Positions 35,302-43,749 of a DNA stretch of 64,000 nucleotides are shown one piece after another; the first letter of the stretch is position 1, and every line of letters begins with the position of its first letter. The position numbers and the translations under genes are program-made. Source of the DNA: Paenibacillus oryzae (GTDB lineage: Bacteria > Bacillota > Bacilli > Paenibacillales > Paenibacillaceae); contig NZ_LYPA01000068.1 in the NCBI RefSeq assembly GCF_001675045.1, positions 1 to 64,000 on the forward strand. Direction: 5' to 3'. The notes below the pieces were generated by a model. That model was not told the origin of the DNA, made no database searches, and saw only the letters and a program-made list of their open reading frames with translations.

Positions 35302-38300
35302 TCCTTTCCATCATGTCTTTCATACTGTCTATAAATGGTCCATATAAACTGCGAAATGCTGGATTCGATTCATGATCCACCATGATCTTCAGCCAGTAAT
35401 CCAACATCGATTCCCCAACATCCGTGCGCATAGGCTGAGCTAGAAATTTACCATCGCAGTAGAACACTCTGGCCGGTGTGCCTTTACGAAGAAGCCTTCC
35501 AATCGTTTGCCAGACTGGGATAAACGTATACCAGGCTATGGTCTTTCTCTCCGCAGGATTCAGAACGGACCAATAGTCTGGTTTACGGTACATCCGGTGG
35601 AGCAAGCTATTACTTTCGCTGCGAATAAGGTCCAGTGCCTGTTTATAAAGCTTGCCTTCAAAATCGGCACGTTCAATGAAGTCAGGCAGTTTGGCATGCA
35701 GCAGTTGGATGAGATATTTCATGTCTTGCGGAATCGGATATGGCCGTATCATAAAAAACACAGATCCGAATAATGAACCTTTCGTATCATCCAGAATGTT
35801 ATAACCACGACTTATCGCAAGTAAAGGTGCAATCAGCACATCAGCGTTTTCGTTAGCAAACCGCTCTAATTCTGCTCTTGAAAACTCGGCTTCGTAAAAA
35901 GGATCCGGGTCCCTCGTTAATAGGCGGTATCTATTTTTCCAAGAAGAATGTGATGCAAATACGGCTCCGACATCAGCAACGTCTTCATAGGAGTTAACAA
36001 TCAACAATACTTTACGATTCACTCCCGAGTAACCCCACTCCATTAATTCTTGTTCAATCTTGGGCATTAACTTGGCGGATAACGTACGTAAATTTCGTTC
36101 TCTCCTATCCTCAATCTCACCGGATATTGAGATAGGTTTTTCCTTTCCATGCTCATAGATCGGATAATATTCCTGGTGAATGACTGGAACAGCCAGATTG
36201 GATTCCAACAGCCAGCCAGGCAACGATGCAATATGATAATGGGCTGATCCTGGCGCCAGACTTGTACCTGAAAGCAGAACAACCGCAGGACCTTCATATC
36301 CATCTATTCCAGCGTAGATCGATTGCCAGTCTTCAAGGAGAAGCCGACCGACACCTGAATACTGAACGGCTTTGAATGTACCCGTGTCATTCCCAGGTTT
36401 TACTTCATACAGATATCCGGTCATACGTCCTGTCATCGCATCTTTCATAATTGCTGAAAATTCACGTTGAATCGTGTAAAGCCCCTCGAATTCAGATAAT
36501 TTCCCTAATTTGGCTTGTACTAGCGGATATAGATCCATGAACACTTGTATATCATGATCAATAAGTGCCAGACATAAATATAATTCCAACGAATGTACCG
36601 GGAATTTCAATCTTCCAACAGGGCTTGGCTCACAGCCCAACTTATGGAGAATGGTAGTTAGAGCTTGTTCCCGCTGCTTCTTCGTTCGAGCTTGCAGCAT
36701 TTTCATTACATCTGGATAGATAAGGTGATCCAATGGGTGATCCGCATAGTTGCGTAATTCCTGTTCGATTCTCTCTCGATCCTGTTCATCCTTAGCAAAA
36801 GCACCACTAATACGATAAACTTCGGTAGAGAGTCGTAATAGCTTCCGGTACAAAAACTGAGCGAATTCAGGCGATAAATTCAATGTGCGATATACACCGC
36901 GGCGAATGGTGCTTTCAAGGCGATTCAGTACATCCATCCAGTCTTGTACAACCTCGTCATGTGCATACTTACCATAATAACCTATCGTTTTCCGAAAGGA
37001 TTCTAACAGGGTCTTTTCAAAGAGATGCTGAGAGTTACCAAACAATGCAATCTCGGACACGAAGGAATCGTCGAATTGCTTCTGAACCGCATCGGCTTCA
37101 TCAACGAAAATGATGTCTAACAAGTCATACATCGCTTCATAGATTGTTCTCTCATAAGGGTCCAGCATAACAGGTAGTTTTGTTTTCAATATGCTTGCTG
37201 AGGTTGTAACCCATACTTCCGCTTGGATCAGGGCTGCGAAATCACGATAGATTCCGCAACTGGCTGCATAAGGGCATATGCGCTTTTTCTCCTGCTGAAT
37301 GATCTGACGACATGGATAATCGGTCGTATTTTCATGGTCGTTGGCAAGGGCATGGATGATGCAAAAATCGGATACATTTCGGAGTTCCAGATAAGAATCC
37401 TGCCCCCAATCCGTTACATCCCGAATCTGATGACGACGGGCGGATATATAATCTTTCTGATGTTTACGGCGGCCTGATCTCCCAATTACAGGAACAGCAT
37501 GAATGCCCAATAAACGAAGTTCTTTAACTCGATTTAATACTTGAGGAACACTGCTCTCGATAAATCCGATGCGAGCCCCCTCTCGGACTAAGCGATCCGT
37601 CTCCAACACCATTAAAGTGGATTTTCCCGATCCCAGTCCCCCCACGATATGCTGTAGTCCCTTATACTCAAACTGTCGGATACTAGGGTTTGTCAGTGAT
37701 TTTAGTTTAAGGCCAATTCCTGCCCGTTCCTTCCATTCCGATGCTGCCGAAGCTTCTCGCATCCCCTCAGTCTGATAAGTATGTTCGTCACCAAGCTGAA
37801 GTGCAAAATTCCCCTTCGGTCTATATCTCGGAAAGGTTGACGTATTATCCAACGGCGGTAGAATTTCTCCGCCATAACGAATGGGCTCTTGTTCCTGATT
37901 ATATTTGTTGTAGTGGAACTTGCCCGCTGTAGCAAAGCGTATGTCCTTTGACTGATGCGCAACAGGCTGTTCTAATAATTGCTCGTACCATTTCCCGCGA
38001 TCGGAAAATAAGGTAGGGGTCCGTAGTCTCCAATGACTACCGTCGTTTTCATATAATCTATAATCAACCGATAGTTCTTCATACTGTTCGAGTAAATGAT
38101 CCCATGTCATCCTTGAGCGCAAGGCACTATATAAAACTCTTATCCGGTGCGCAATCTCCTTCCTAGCATGCTTGGGAAGTATAGGAGAATCATAGCCTGA
38201 TAAAATCGAATATCCCTCACGAATGTCAATCGCAGGATCGACCATCAAACAGCCCGTGACGAACATTTCGACAGTATAAATGGTTTCAATGGATTGCCGC

Positions 38301-38365
38301 GGCAATCCAGACGGCAAGAGACGTGGAAGGAACTCCTCAAAATAGGTCCAATACGATACTCTCAT
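35276..38365 (-). CDS. DinG-type helicase of the pPIWI-RE module
   Basis: A 1,029-residue SF2 helicase. The first 230 residues form the module-specific N-terminal domain. The helicase core has Walker A GGLGSGKS (242-249), motif II VDEAD (421-425) and motif VI QTIGRLLRKG (about 975). Between Walker A and motif II are four cysteines, C335, C352, C364 and C370 (CPYAASC), placed like the Fe-S cluster ligands of DinG/XPD helicases, which unwind R-loops and forked DNA. It overlaps the nuclease gene by 4 nt and the PIWI gene by 26 nt, so the three are translated together. All motifs are intact. Confidence 0.87.
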   Translation of the reverse strand: MRVSYWTYFEEFLPRLLPSGLPRQSIETIYTVEMFVTGCLMVDPAIDIREGYSILSGYDSPILPKHARKEIAHRIRVLYSALRSRMTWDHLLEQYEELSVDYRLYENDGSHWRLRTPTLFSDRGKWYEQLLEQPVAHQSKDIRFATAGKFHYNKYNQEQEPIRYGGEILPPLDNTSTFPRYRPKGNFALQLGDEHTYQTEGMREASAASEWKERAGIGLKLKSLTNPSIRQFEYKGLQHIVGGLGSGKSTLMVLETDRLVREGARIGFIESSVPQVLNRVKELRLLGIHAVPVIGRSGRRKHQKDYISARRHQIRDVTDWGQDSYLELRNVSDFCIIHALANDHENTTDYPCRQIIQQEKKRICPYAASCGIYRDFAALIQAEVWVTTSASILKTKLPVMLDPYERTIYEAMYDLLDIIFVDEADAVQKQFDDSFVSEIALFGNSQHLFEKTLLESFRKTIGYYGKYAHDEVVQDWMDVLNRLESTIRRGVYRTLNLSPEFAQFLYRKLLRLSTEVYRISGAFAKDEQDRERIEQELRNYADHPLDHLIYPDVMKMLQARTKKQREQALTTILHKLGCEPSPVGRLKFPVHSLELYLCLALIDHDIQVFMDLYPLVQAKLGKLSEFEGLYTIQREFSAIMKDAMTGRMTGYLYEVKPGNDTGTFKAVQYSGVGRLLLEDWQSIYAGIDGYEGPAVVLLSGTSLAPGSAHYHIASLPGWLLESNLAVPVIHQEYYPIYEHGKEKPISISGEIEDRRERNLRTLSAKLMPKIEQELMEWGYSGVNRKVLLIVNSYEDVADVGAVFASHSSWKNRYRLLTRDPDPFYEAEFSRAELERFANENADVLIAPLLAISRGYNILDDTKGSLFGSVFFMIRPYPIPQDMKYLIQLLHAKLPDFIERADFEGKLYKQALDLIRSESNSLLHRMYRKPDYWSVLNPAERKTIAWYTFIPVWQTIGRLLRKGTPARVFYCDGKFLAQPMRTDVGESMLDYWLKIMVDHESNPAFRSLYGPFIDSMKDMMERNEAHESDW

Positions 38366-39426
38366 TTCTTCGTTGCCTCCCCTGCTAAATGCTTCTGCAC
38401 ATCCTTCTCATTTATGACCTTTAGATGACTCGCATGGGTCATGAGTGCTTGTGTAACGAGTCTTGAATAACTGGGGTATATGTTTGTTCGGTATTGTGGA
38501 ATGACGATATACACATGAGGGTCTCGATACTTCTCTAGTTGGTGTGGTTGCATATTATTAAAGAAGCTAGCCAAATGTAGGGGATGCTTAAAATCTTTCA
38601 TATCCAGATAGACGATATGCGTATCCAATTCGACGGCTAAATCAAACCGATCAACTTGTGGAAATAGTGTAACCTTGTAGCCTTTCTTCGTTAACCAATC
38701 TTTAGCTGCAAGTTCAGCTAACCCTGGCAACATCGTGTACCGATAAATTCCATAACGCAATCGATGCATGGGCTCATGGGTTTCCCATTTCTTAAGCTCT
38801 CCGCGACTGGCCAGTTTCCCACAAAGATCTTCTGCCCCGCATTGCCAGTGATCGTTACGAAATTCCAGCGTCCATCCGCATCGTGGACATTTGCGATATC
38901 GTTCTACATCGTCAGAAATTTCTTCATAACAGCGACTAAGCTTTTTCATCAGTTCTGTATCCTTAAGCTCCAGCCCAAACTCCATTAAACGATAAGCAGA
39001 TACAACCGGATTGGTAATAAGGAACTCTCGAAGTTTTCGGTACTTCTCCTCTAGCCTCGGCTTTGTCCCTCGGCAATAACGCAATATCTCTACTATTTCT
39101 TGTGTCTGAGCTTCTTCAGGCGAATCGTACATGATTTTAAATTCACGTGCGTCTGGTGACAGGCCCAGGTCCGGAATCAAGAGCGGCGCGTCCTCCGGAT
39201 AGATGCCGGCTACTACAATTCCCCATTCTTCTGCCGGTTTTTGCAACAATTGAATAACTGAAGGCAAATCGATTGGCGCTTCCTTTCCCTCCAACATTAG
39301 TAGGCGAACAAACTGCATATGCCCTTGACGCAACAGAGCCGGCGGCTCACCGAGTTCATTCCCCCATTGTTCCAACCCGGAGATTACATTCAATAGACAA
39401 TCTCTTACGGCTTGATCCTTTTCCAT
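38362..39426 (-). CDS. Restriction-fold nuclease of the pPIWI-RE module
   Basis: A 354-residue protein. The N-terminal half is helical. A zinc ribbon follows with C180, C183 (CPRCGW), C196 and C202. The C-terminal domain has the PD-(D/E)XK pattern: E238 (GLAELAAKDWLTKKGY), D262 (RFDLAVE) and D275-x-K277 (YLDMKDF). This matches the nuclease that accompanies pPIWI-RE and DinG-type helicase genes. It is expected to cut DNA licensed by the PIWI-guide complex. Its stop overlaps the helicase start by 4 nt, and it begins 16 nt after the PH-domain gene. Confidence 0.85.
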   Translation of the reverse strand: MEKDQAVRDCLLNVISGLEQWGNELGEPPALLRQGHMQFVRLLMLEGKEAPIDLPSVIQLLQKPAEEWGIVVAGIYPEDAPLLIPDLGLSPDAREFKIMYDSPEEAQTQEIVEILRYCRGTKPRLEEKYRKLREFLITNPVVSAYRLMEFGLELKDTELMKKLSRCYEEISDDVERYRKCPRCGWTLEFRNDHWQCGAEDLCGKLASRGELKKWETHEPMHRLRYGIYRYTMLPGLAELAAKDWLTKKGYKVTLFPQVDRFDLAVELDTHIVYLDMKDFKHPLHLASFFNNMQPHQLEKYRDPHVYIVIPQYRTNIYPSYSRLVTQALMTHASHLKVINEKDVQKHLAGEATKK

Positions 39427-39442
39427 TTGAACACCACCTGGT

Positions 39443-40743
39443 TCAAGATTTATGGTTCTTATTCTTATACCACCTTAGAATTTCATCGCAGTCTTCTTTC
39501 GTAACCCCCGACATTTGGTATTCGCGTACGTTAGCAGGAGAATCGCTGTCCATTTCCAGCCGATAAATACGAAATAACCGCTGCCACCATGATTGTCTGG
39601 TACTTATGGACTCTATGGATTCACGCAAGAGGTACACAGTCGTCTGATTGAAGCTGGCTTTGCGCAAGATAAACAAGTTAGCAGCGATTTCCCATTTCGT
39701 ATGAACATAGATGTGTGAAATATGTTTGTAGACGAAGTAAATAATCGGAACGATTGTCAGGAACCACATGGTAAAATAACAACCTATTAAGATACCGATT
39801 ACGAGTAACAAGATAACTGAAGTCGCTATAGAAAACTTCGCGTTTCGATGTAGAGCTCGAGTGGGCGTTTGGAATTGGAACTCGGGAAGCAAACGGCCCA
39901 GCACTTCGGTCAGTTCCGATGTACGGATGGAAGGTATCAGCAATTTGACGCTCCGTTCTCCTGAATATCCAACGCAATCCATGCATAAGGATGCATATCC
40001 GTACAAGCTCCCAAACATCAGCTCTTTGATTCGTAGGGATTGGATACGTTTCATCTGAATCTGTATTGATTTCCGCTCCATCCAACCATGATGAATAGAA
40101 ATGACATCTCCGGTTCTTACTAGATGCCAACCCTTGTAACGAAATCGTGCCATCCCTATGGAGAACAGCCAAGTAACCATTGTGCAGATCCCCAAGAATG
40201 CTACCAAATACAGTGACACTGCTATACTGTTTTCTAAGGTTACCCCGCTCCAAGTATCTTTGTTGAGAAGATCCATGAGACTGACTTGCTCCTCTTCAGG
40301 TGTAGGAAATAACCACCCCCACAAATGTTGAATGACAACGATCGTGAGAGGAAGTCCCAGCCAGAAGGTATTTGAACTCATGGAAAGCATCATGATTTCT
40401 TTACTACTCACATGGTGTTCTTTATTTAAAGGGATCGTACTTCGGTTTTCGATCAGCACGATAGATTTCTTGAGTAAGTCCGCCATCTTTCGGGTTATAA
40501 CTTACCGGGCATCGGCATCCGCATTTGAATCACTCGTTTGAAGTTCAACATTAGCAATCCCTAGCAGCCTGTCACAGCACCGTAAACTATGGCTGCGAGA
40601 TATACCCAATCAGGTTGTTGTCCGGTACCTTCCTGAATCTCGTTATAGAAAAACGCGGCAAGAGGAATAATCGAATACCGGATTTGACTGTAGATTTTAT
40701 AGACGAGGGTAATGGGATGATGCCGCTTAATCATAATAAGCAT
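39443..40743 (-). pseudogene. YdbT-like membrane protein with bacterial PH domains, internal deletion and nonsense codon
   Basis: The first 60 codons (40743-40561; KRHHPITLVYKIYSQIRYS) are the typical start of YdbT-like proteins with two membrane helices, but end at TAG after YGAVTGC. In another frame the sequence resumes RLLGIANVELQTSDSNADADAR, the end of a first bPH2 domain, then an in-frame TAA (about 40,502), then VITRKMADLLKKS and about 345 intact codons with further membrane helices and two bPH2 domains (MKRIQSLRIKELMFGSLYGY; RESIESISTRQSWWQRLF). Roughly 50 codons of the first bPH2 are missing. The ATG at 40486 could still yield an N-truncated protein. Confidence 0.72.
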
Positions 40744-41218
40744 CCTTGTTGTCTAATTTAGATAATTCAATGATTCGCCTGCGCAGCCAAGAGGCGACCT
40801 CTTCTGTCAGTCCCATAATAAAGTGATGATCTCCAGCCGTTGTAATGGTCAATTCCGATAATCCCCATCGTTTGGCAAGCATGTCTTGTTCTTTATCCAC
40901 ATGCTGCACCCGGCTAAGCGGAATAATGGACGAATTATCTGACCATACATTCCCCCATCGAATCATCAGCTCGTCGTCATTTAAGAGATAGCTTCTTTGT
41001 GAGTATTTTATGTAGACGCCGAAACAAATGAAGGCAAGTCCCTTGATGAAGAAAAAAGATACCGCCAGACAAGAAATCAAGGCTAACCAACCCCAGCCAG
41101 GTAACCAAAATATCCTGAGCATGACCGGGATGCAGCTGATCAGAATCCATTTGAACGTATGTAAGCCGTAACTAACTTGCCAATACCGAATGACATTCGG
41201 GTGAAGCTTTTGTTCCAA
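40727..41218 (-). CDS. YdbS-like small membrane protein with one bacterial PH domain
   Basis: A protein of 163 residues with two N-terminal membrane helices (FKWILISCIPVMLRIFWL; GWGWLALISCLAVSFFFI) and one bPH2 domain (LMIRWGNVWSDNSSIIPLSRVQHVDKEQDMLAKRWGL, the usual core). It pairs with the downstream YdbT-like gene as ydbS-ydbT do in Bacillus. I choose the TTG at 41218 as start, because GGAG lies 9 nt upstream; the frame also allows TTG 41227, which abuts the same GGAG. It is the first gene of the pPIWI-RE operon, 31 nt behind a LexA-box promoter. What a membrane PH protein does there is unknown. Confidence 0.75.
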   Translation of the reverse strand: MEQKLHPNVIRYWQVSYGLHTFKWILISCIPVMLRIFWLPGWGWLALISCLAVSFFFIKGLAFICFGVYIKYSQRSYLLNDDELMIRWGNVWSDNSSIIPLSRVQHVDKEQDMLAKRWGLSELTITTAGDHHFIMGLTEEVASWLRRRIIELSKLDNKDAYYD

Positions 41219-41249
41219 TGTAATCAACTCCTATGGCAACTCTAATATT

Positions 41250-41297
41250 AATATATCAATGAGCATTGACCACAGTCTGTCAGCGAACGAATGTTCG
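41250..41297 (-). promoter_or_regulatory. SOS (LexA) box and promoter of the pPIWI-RE operon
   Basis: CGAACGAATGTTCG (41284-41297) has two perfect CGAAC/GTTCG arms and fully fits the Bacillus LexA consensus core. On the minus strand CTGACA (41278-41283) follows; 22 nt later comes TATATT (41250-41255), preceded by TGA as in an extended -10. The first start codon is 31 nt downstream. This is the strongest box of the five. Confidence 0.88.
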
Positions 41298-41303
41298 AAT
41301 CAC

Positions 41304-41330
41304 AAAAAAACGACTAAGGAACTTAGCCGT
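41304..41330 (-). terminator. Intrinsic terminator upstream of the pPIWI-RE promoter
   Basis: ACGACTAAG (41310-41318) pairs with CTTAGCCGT (41322-41330) with one mismatch, and the A-run at 41304-41310 gives a U-tail on the minus strand. It ends the transcript of the 59-codon gene and separates it from the SOS promoter. Confidence 0.8.
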
Positions 41331-41387
41331 TCTTTCACTCCACCATGATCGCCTGTTGTCCTCGTGTGTTTTAGATTAAACAACCCC

Positions 41388-41567
41388 CTAATCCACATCA
41401 CTCAGCAACAATTCTCTTTTGCAAACATCGCACTGGATCTTGATTATAATTCCAAGGCCAGTCGGAATGAAGGTGTAGGCAAACTTGGCACCGGATACAT
41501 CAACTGGGATACATTGATCCCATTCTCTAATTTCCCTCTCCATACTGCTTGTAATTTCAAATATCAT
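41388..41567 (-). CDS. Small 59-residue protein with CDVC motif
   Basis: ATG 41567 follows a GAGGAAG ribosome site and opens a 59-codon frame starting MIFEITSSMEREIREWDQC and ending KIQCDVCKRELLLSDVD. The CxxC near the C-terminus could bind metal with other residues or a partner. It lies between the UPF0158-like gene and a terminator, which supports it as the last gene of that transcript. The family is not recognised; the sequence reads like a real soluble protein. Confidence 0.6.
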   Translation of the reverse strand: MIFEITSSMEREIREWDQCIPVDVSGAKFAYTFIPTGLGIIIKIQCDVCKRELLLSDVD

Positions 41568-41684
41568 GTTCTTCCTCGCTTTCGAATTAGCTCACTTTGA
41601 TTGGGTAAGGTCAACCAGGTAATGAATCTGAACCGAAAGCTCGTCCACCCTCATCACCGGAATCCCTGCCAAAACAATTCTGTA

Positions 41685-42323
41685 TTACTCGAGTATCAAC
41701 TTCACAGGAATGGATTCCAACCAATCAAAAACACGTTTACGATTCTGTTCTTCAACAAACTGGTAATACTGCTCTAGCTGTTCGCTATCGGAAGATAAAG
41801 CATCCTTGAATCTTCGGAACATTCTTTTGCCACCGCTTATTATGTTCATCAAAGTGGAGTGAAGCTTTTTGTCTTCAATCGTTGCTGCAAACTCCATCAT
41901 ATTCGCGTACCCTTCATCCGTCACCCGTTCCGGGATCTGAAAGTATGTTTCATTGAAGCCTTCTTCAATAATCTCGCTTAATTCTTCATCCTCTTCATCC
42001 ATGTCAAACGTCCGCAACATGATAACATCGCCCGTTTCGATATTCAGGAAGAATTCTATTCCTTCTACGTACATGTCGTAGGCATCTACGATCTCCTGAA
42101 GCTGCTGCTTGTTCAAGTTTAATTCTTTCATAGATTTGCCTCCAACTGCCGTCACTTTTTTCTCTTCTCCACGTTGTTCCGCCTCATATTCCTTCCACGT
42201 GATACCATAGGGGAAACCCAAATCCGTATATCCGGCGATAAAGTAGAAATTCTCGTCTTGTTCCAACAGCCCTGCGGACTCCGAATTAGCATTAGTCCGC
42301 ATCTTTTGCTTCCTGACGCGCAT
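41685..42323 (-). CDS. UPF0158-family protein with N-terminal extension
   Basis: A protein of 212 residues. The first 45 include FYFIAGYTDLGFPYGITW, a segment often found as a separate small protein beside pRiA4b genes. From about residue 68 it follows the UPF0158 pattern (FFLNIETGDVIML, YANMMEFAATIEDKKL, MFRRFKDAL...RKRVFDWLESI). Function unknown. The start is ATG 42323, with AGGTGAGG upstream. It begins 12 nt after the pRiA4b-like gene. After the TAA at 41685-41687 the frame stays open for 30 codons (to TGA), ending QIHYLVDLTQSK, which may mean a recent stop codon. Confidence 0.7.
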   Translation of the reverse strand: MRVRKQKMRTNANSESAGLLEQDENFYFIAGYTDLGFPYGITWKEYEAEQRGEEKKVTAVGGKSMKELNLNKQQLQEIVDAYDMYVEGIEFFLNIETGDVIMLRTFDMDEEDEELSEIIEEGFNETYFQIPERVTDEGYANMMEFAATIEDKKLHSTLMNIISGGKRMFRRFKDALSSDSEQLEQYYQFVEEQNRKRVFDWLESIPVKLILE

Positions 42324-42335
42324 AAAGCCCCTCAC

Positions 42336-43469
42336 CTAAATCCAACGTATTTGAGCATGCAATTCAGCTAAGTTGTCATGAAAACCCCAGCCGATCCCTT
42401 CTGATTTCGAAACAACGGCTTCAAGACGCTCCTCGAATTCGTCGAACAAAACGGCCGTTTCATCTTCATTCACTTGATCGATGATATCGGCATACATGGA
42501 CGCCATACTATAGTAAAAGCGTTCATCGATATCCCCGTAGCTTAGGGTGAAGTCGACTCCATTTTCCACGTAAATCAGCTTCAATTCCAGACTGAACGGG
42601 ACGCTTTCGGTTAGTCTTTCGAATTCTGATATTGCTTGTTTCGCTTCTTGAAGTCTTAGCTTCCCATGACCACGTTCAGGGAAAAACTCTTGCTCCACCT
42701 TCTTGCGGTATTCTTGAAACAAGGATTCTACCGCTTCATCGCCCAGTATTCTTACAGCAAGGAACCTCTCCATATCTTTGCTGGCGCCATAACAAGCCTT
42801 AACCAAATCGATAAGCTGGTCGCTATTTAGCTGCTTCAGATGCTTATTCAGCGCCGATTTCGTCAGCTTTACAGGCTTATTTCCCTCCGGTCGCTTAAGC
42901 AGTGCTTTTGGGATCAGCTTGTCCTTCAACCGCTGGATTTCCCGATTCACTTCTTCGCTGGAGAAATGTTCGGGATCATAACCTTTGCGAACCCAGTCGA
43001 TAAAATGTTCCCGCTCCGGATGATTGGGAGTGAGCAAGACTTCCAACAGATGCTGATGGCCCCAAACGCCTCCTACATCTTCCTGCGGACAGCTACGTGC
43101 TCCATCCAGACACAATGGAGCTGGATCGGATTTCGTTGAGTCGATTTTGATCAATGTAACGGTGTGCTGCCAATCATCGCCAAAATCATAGACGTAGGTA
43201 AATGAGCTGTTTTCCTCTTGAACATGCTTCTTAACGGTTTCCCTACGTGCGTTCAACACCTCACGGTCTTCCATATGCTCAAATGTCGGATCAGGCAGCC
43301 CGACAACTTGCCCATTCACATGGAATTCGTACAAATGATAATTTTCCCATCCCATGACTACTTGAATGAGTTTGTGAAGCTGGTGAAACGTCACGTCCGG
43401 ATGAAATTGAAACTCCCTCCATATTTTCGGGGCGATCTCATTCAGTTCGATTCTGCATCTATAAACCAT
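42336..43469 (-). CDS. pRiA4b ORF-3-like protein
   Basis: A protein of 377 residues. The N-terminal 150 residues match the plasmid pRiA4b ORF-3 family (YRCRIELNEIAPKIWREFQ, LHKLIQVVMGWENYHLYEF, YVYDFGDDWQHTV). The remainder is helical and charged. These proteins are common in mobile and accessory DNA; biochemical function is unknown. The start is ATG 43469, about 10 nt after AAGGAG; the frame continues to 43592, but that stretch contains a terminator hairpin (43506-43541), so it is not coding. It forms a transcript with the UPF0158-like and 59-codon genes. Confidence 0.8.
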   Translation of the reverse strand: MVYRCRIELNEIAPKIWREFQFHPDVTFHQLHKLIQVVMGWENYHLYEFHVNGQVVGLPDPTFEHMEDREVLNARRETVKKHVQEENSSFTYVYDFGDDWQHTVTLIKIDSTKSDPAPLCLDGARSCPQEDVGGVWGHQHLLEVLLTPNHPEREHFIDWVRKGYDPEHFSSEEVNREIQRLKDKLIPKALLKRPEGNKPVKLTKSALNKHLKQLNSDQLIDLVKACYGASKDMERFLAVRILGDEAVESLFQEYRKKVEQEFFPERGHGKLRLQEAKQAISEFERLTESVPFSLELKLIYVENGVDFTLSYGDIDERFYYSMASMYADIIDQVNEDETAVLFDEFEERLEAVVSKSEGIGWGFHDNLAELHAQIRWI

Positions 43470-43505
43470 GATCGTCAGTTCTCCTTTGTGGTATTCCATG
43501 CATAC

Positions 43506-43541
43506 AAAAACCCACTGTAACCCTGGCGGAATTACAATGGG
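43506..43541 (-). terminator. Intrinsic terminator behind the toxin-antitoxin transcript
   Basis: CCCACTGTAA (43511-43520) pairs with TTACAATGGG (43532-43541) with one wobble, with five A at 43506-43510 forming the U-tail on the minus strand. It lies 13 nt behind the 49-codon gene. Confidence 0.75.
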
Positions 43542-43554
43542 TTGGCTATTAGAT

Positions 43555-43704
43555 TCAATCCCATTCTTCTTCACGCATCCTTCTTTTTTCATCAGTCAAA
43601 TGCGTAGCTTGTTCCGGAGTTAAAATTCCAGCCGATTCAAGGATATCGTCAATGGAGCAATCGTCCTCAGACATTTTTTGGTTCGGCTTATTTGGCAGGG
43701 GCAT
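43555..43704 (-). CDS. Small acidic 49-residue protein after the toxin gene
   Basis: ATG 43704, preceded by GGGAGG, opens a frame starting MPLPNKPNQKMSEDDCSID and ending LTDEKRRMREEEWD. It is acidic and probably helical. A second ATG (codon 11) is a possible start. A TATAAT lies just ahead of the ribosome site. It sits between a ParE-like toxin gene and a terminator, like extra antitoxin or regulatory genes in such loci; function not recognised. Confidence 0.5.
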   Translation of the reverse strand: MPLPNKPNQKMSEDDCSIDDILESAGILTPEQATHLTDEKRRMREEEWD

Positions 43705-43749
43705 AGATAACTGTTTTCCTCCCAATTATACAATTTGAACATTCATTCT

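Noticed and set aside
43737..43748. GAACATTCATTC ahead of the toxin-side small gene as a sixth LexA box
   Set aside because: The core partly fits the LexA pattern, but the flanking C/G and the TGTCAG element of the other five are missing and the spacing to TATAAT differs, so it is probably chance.
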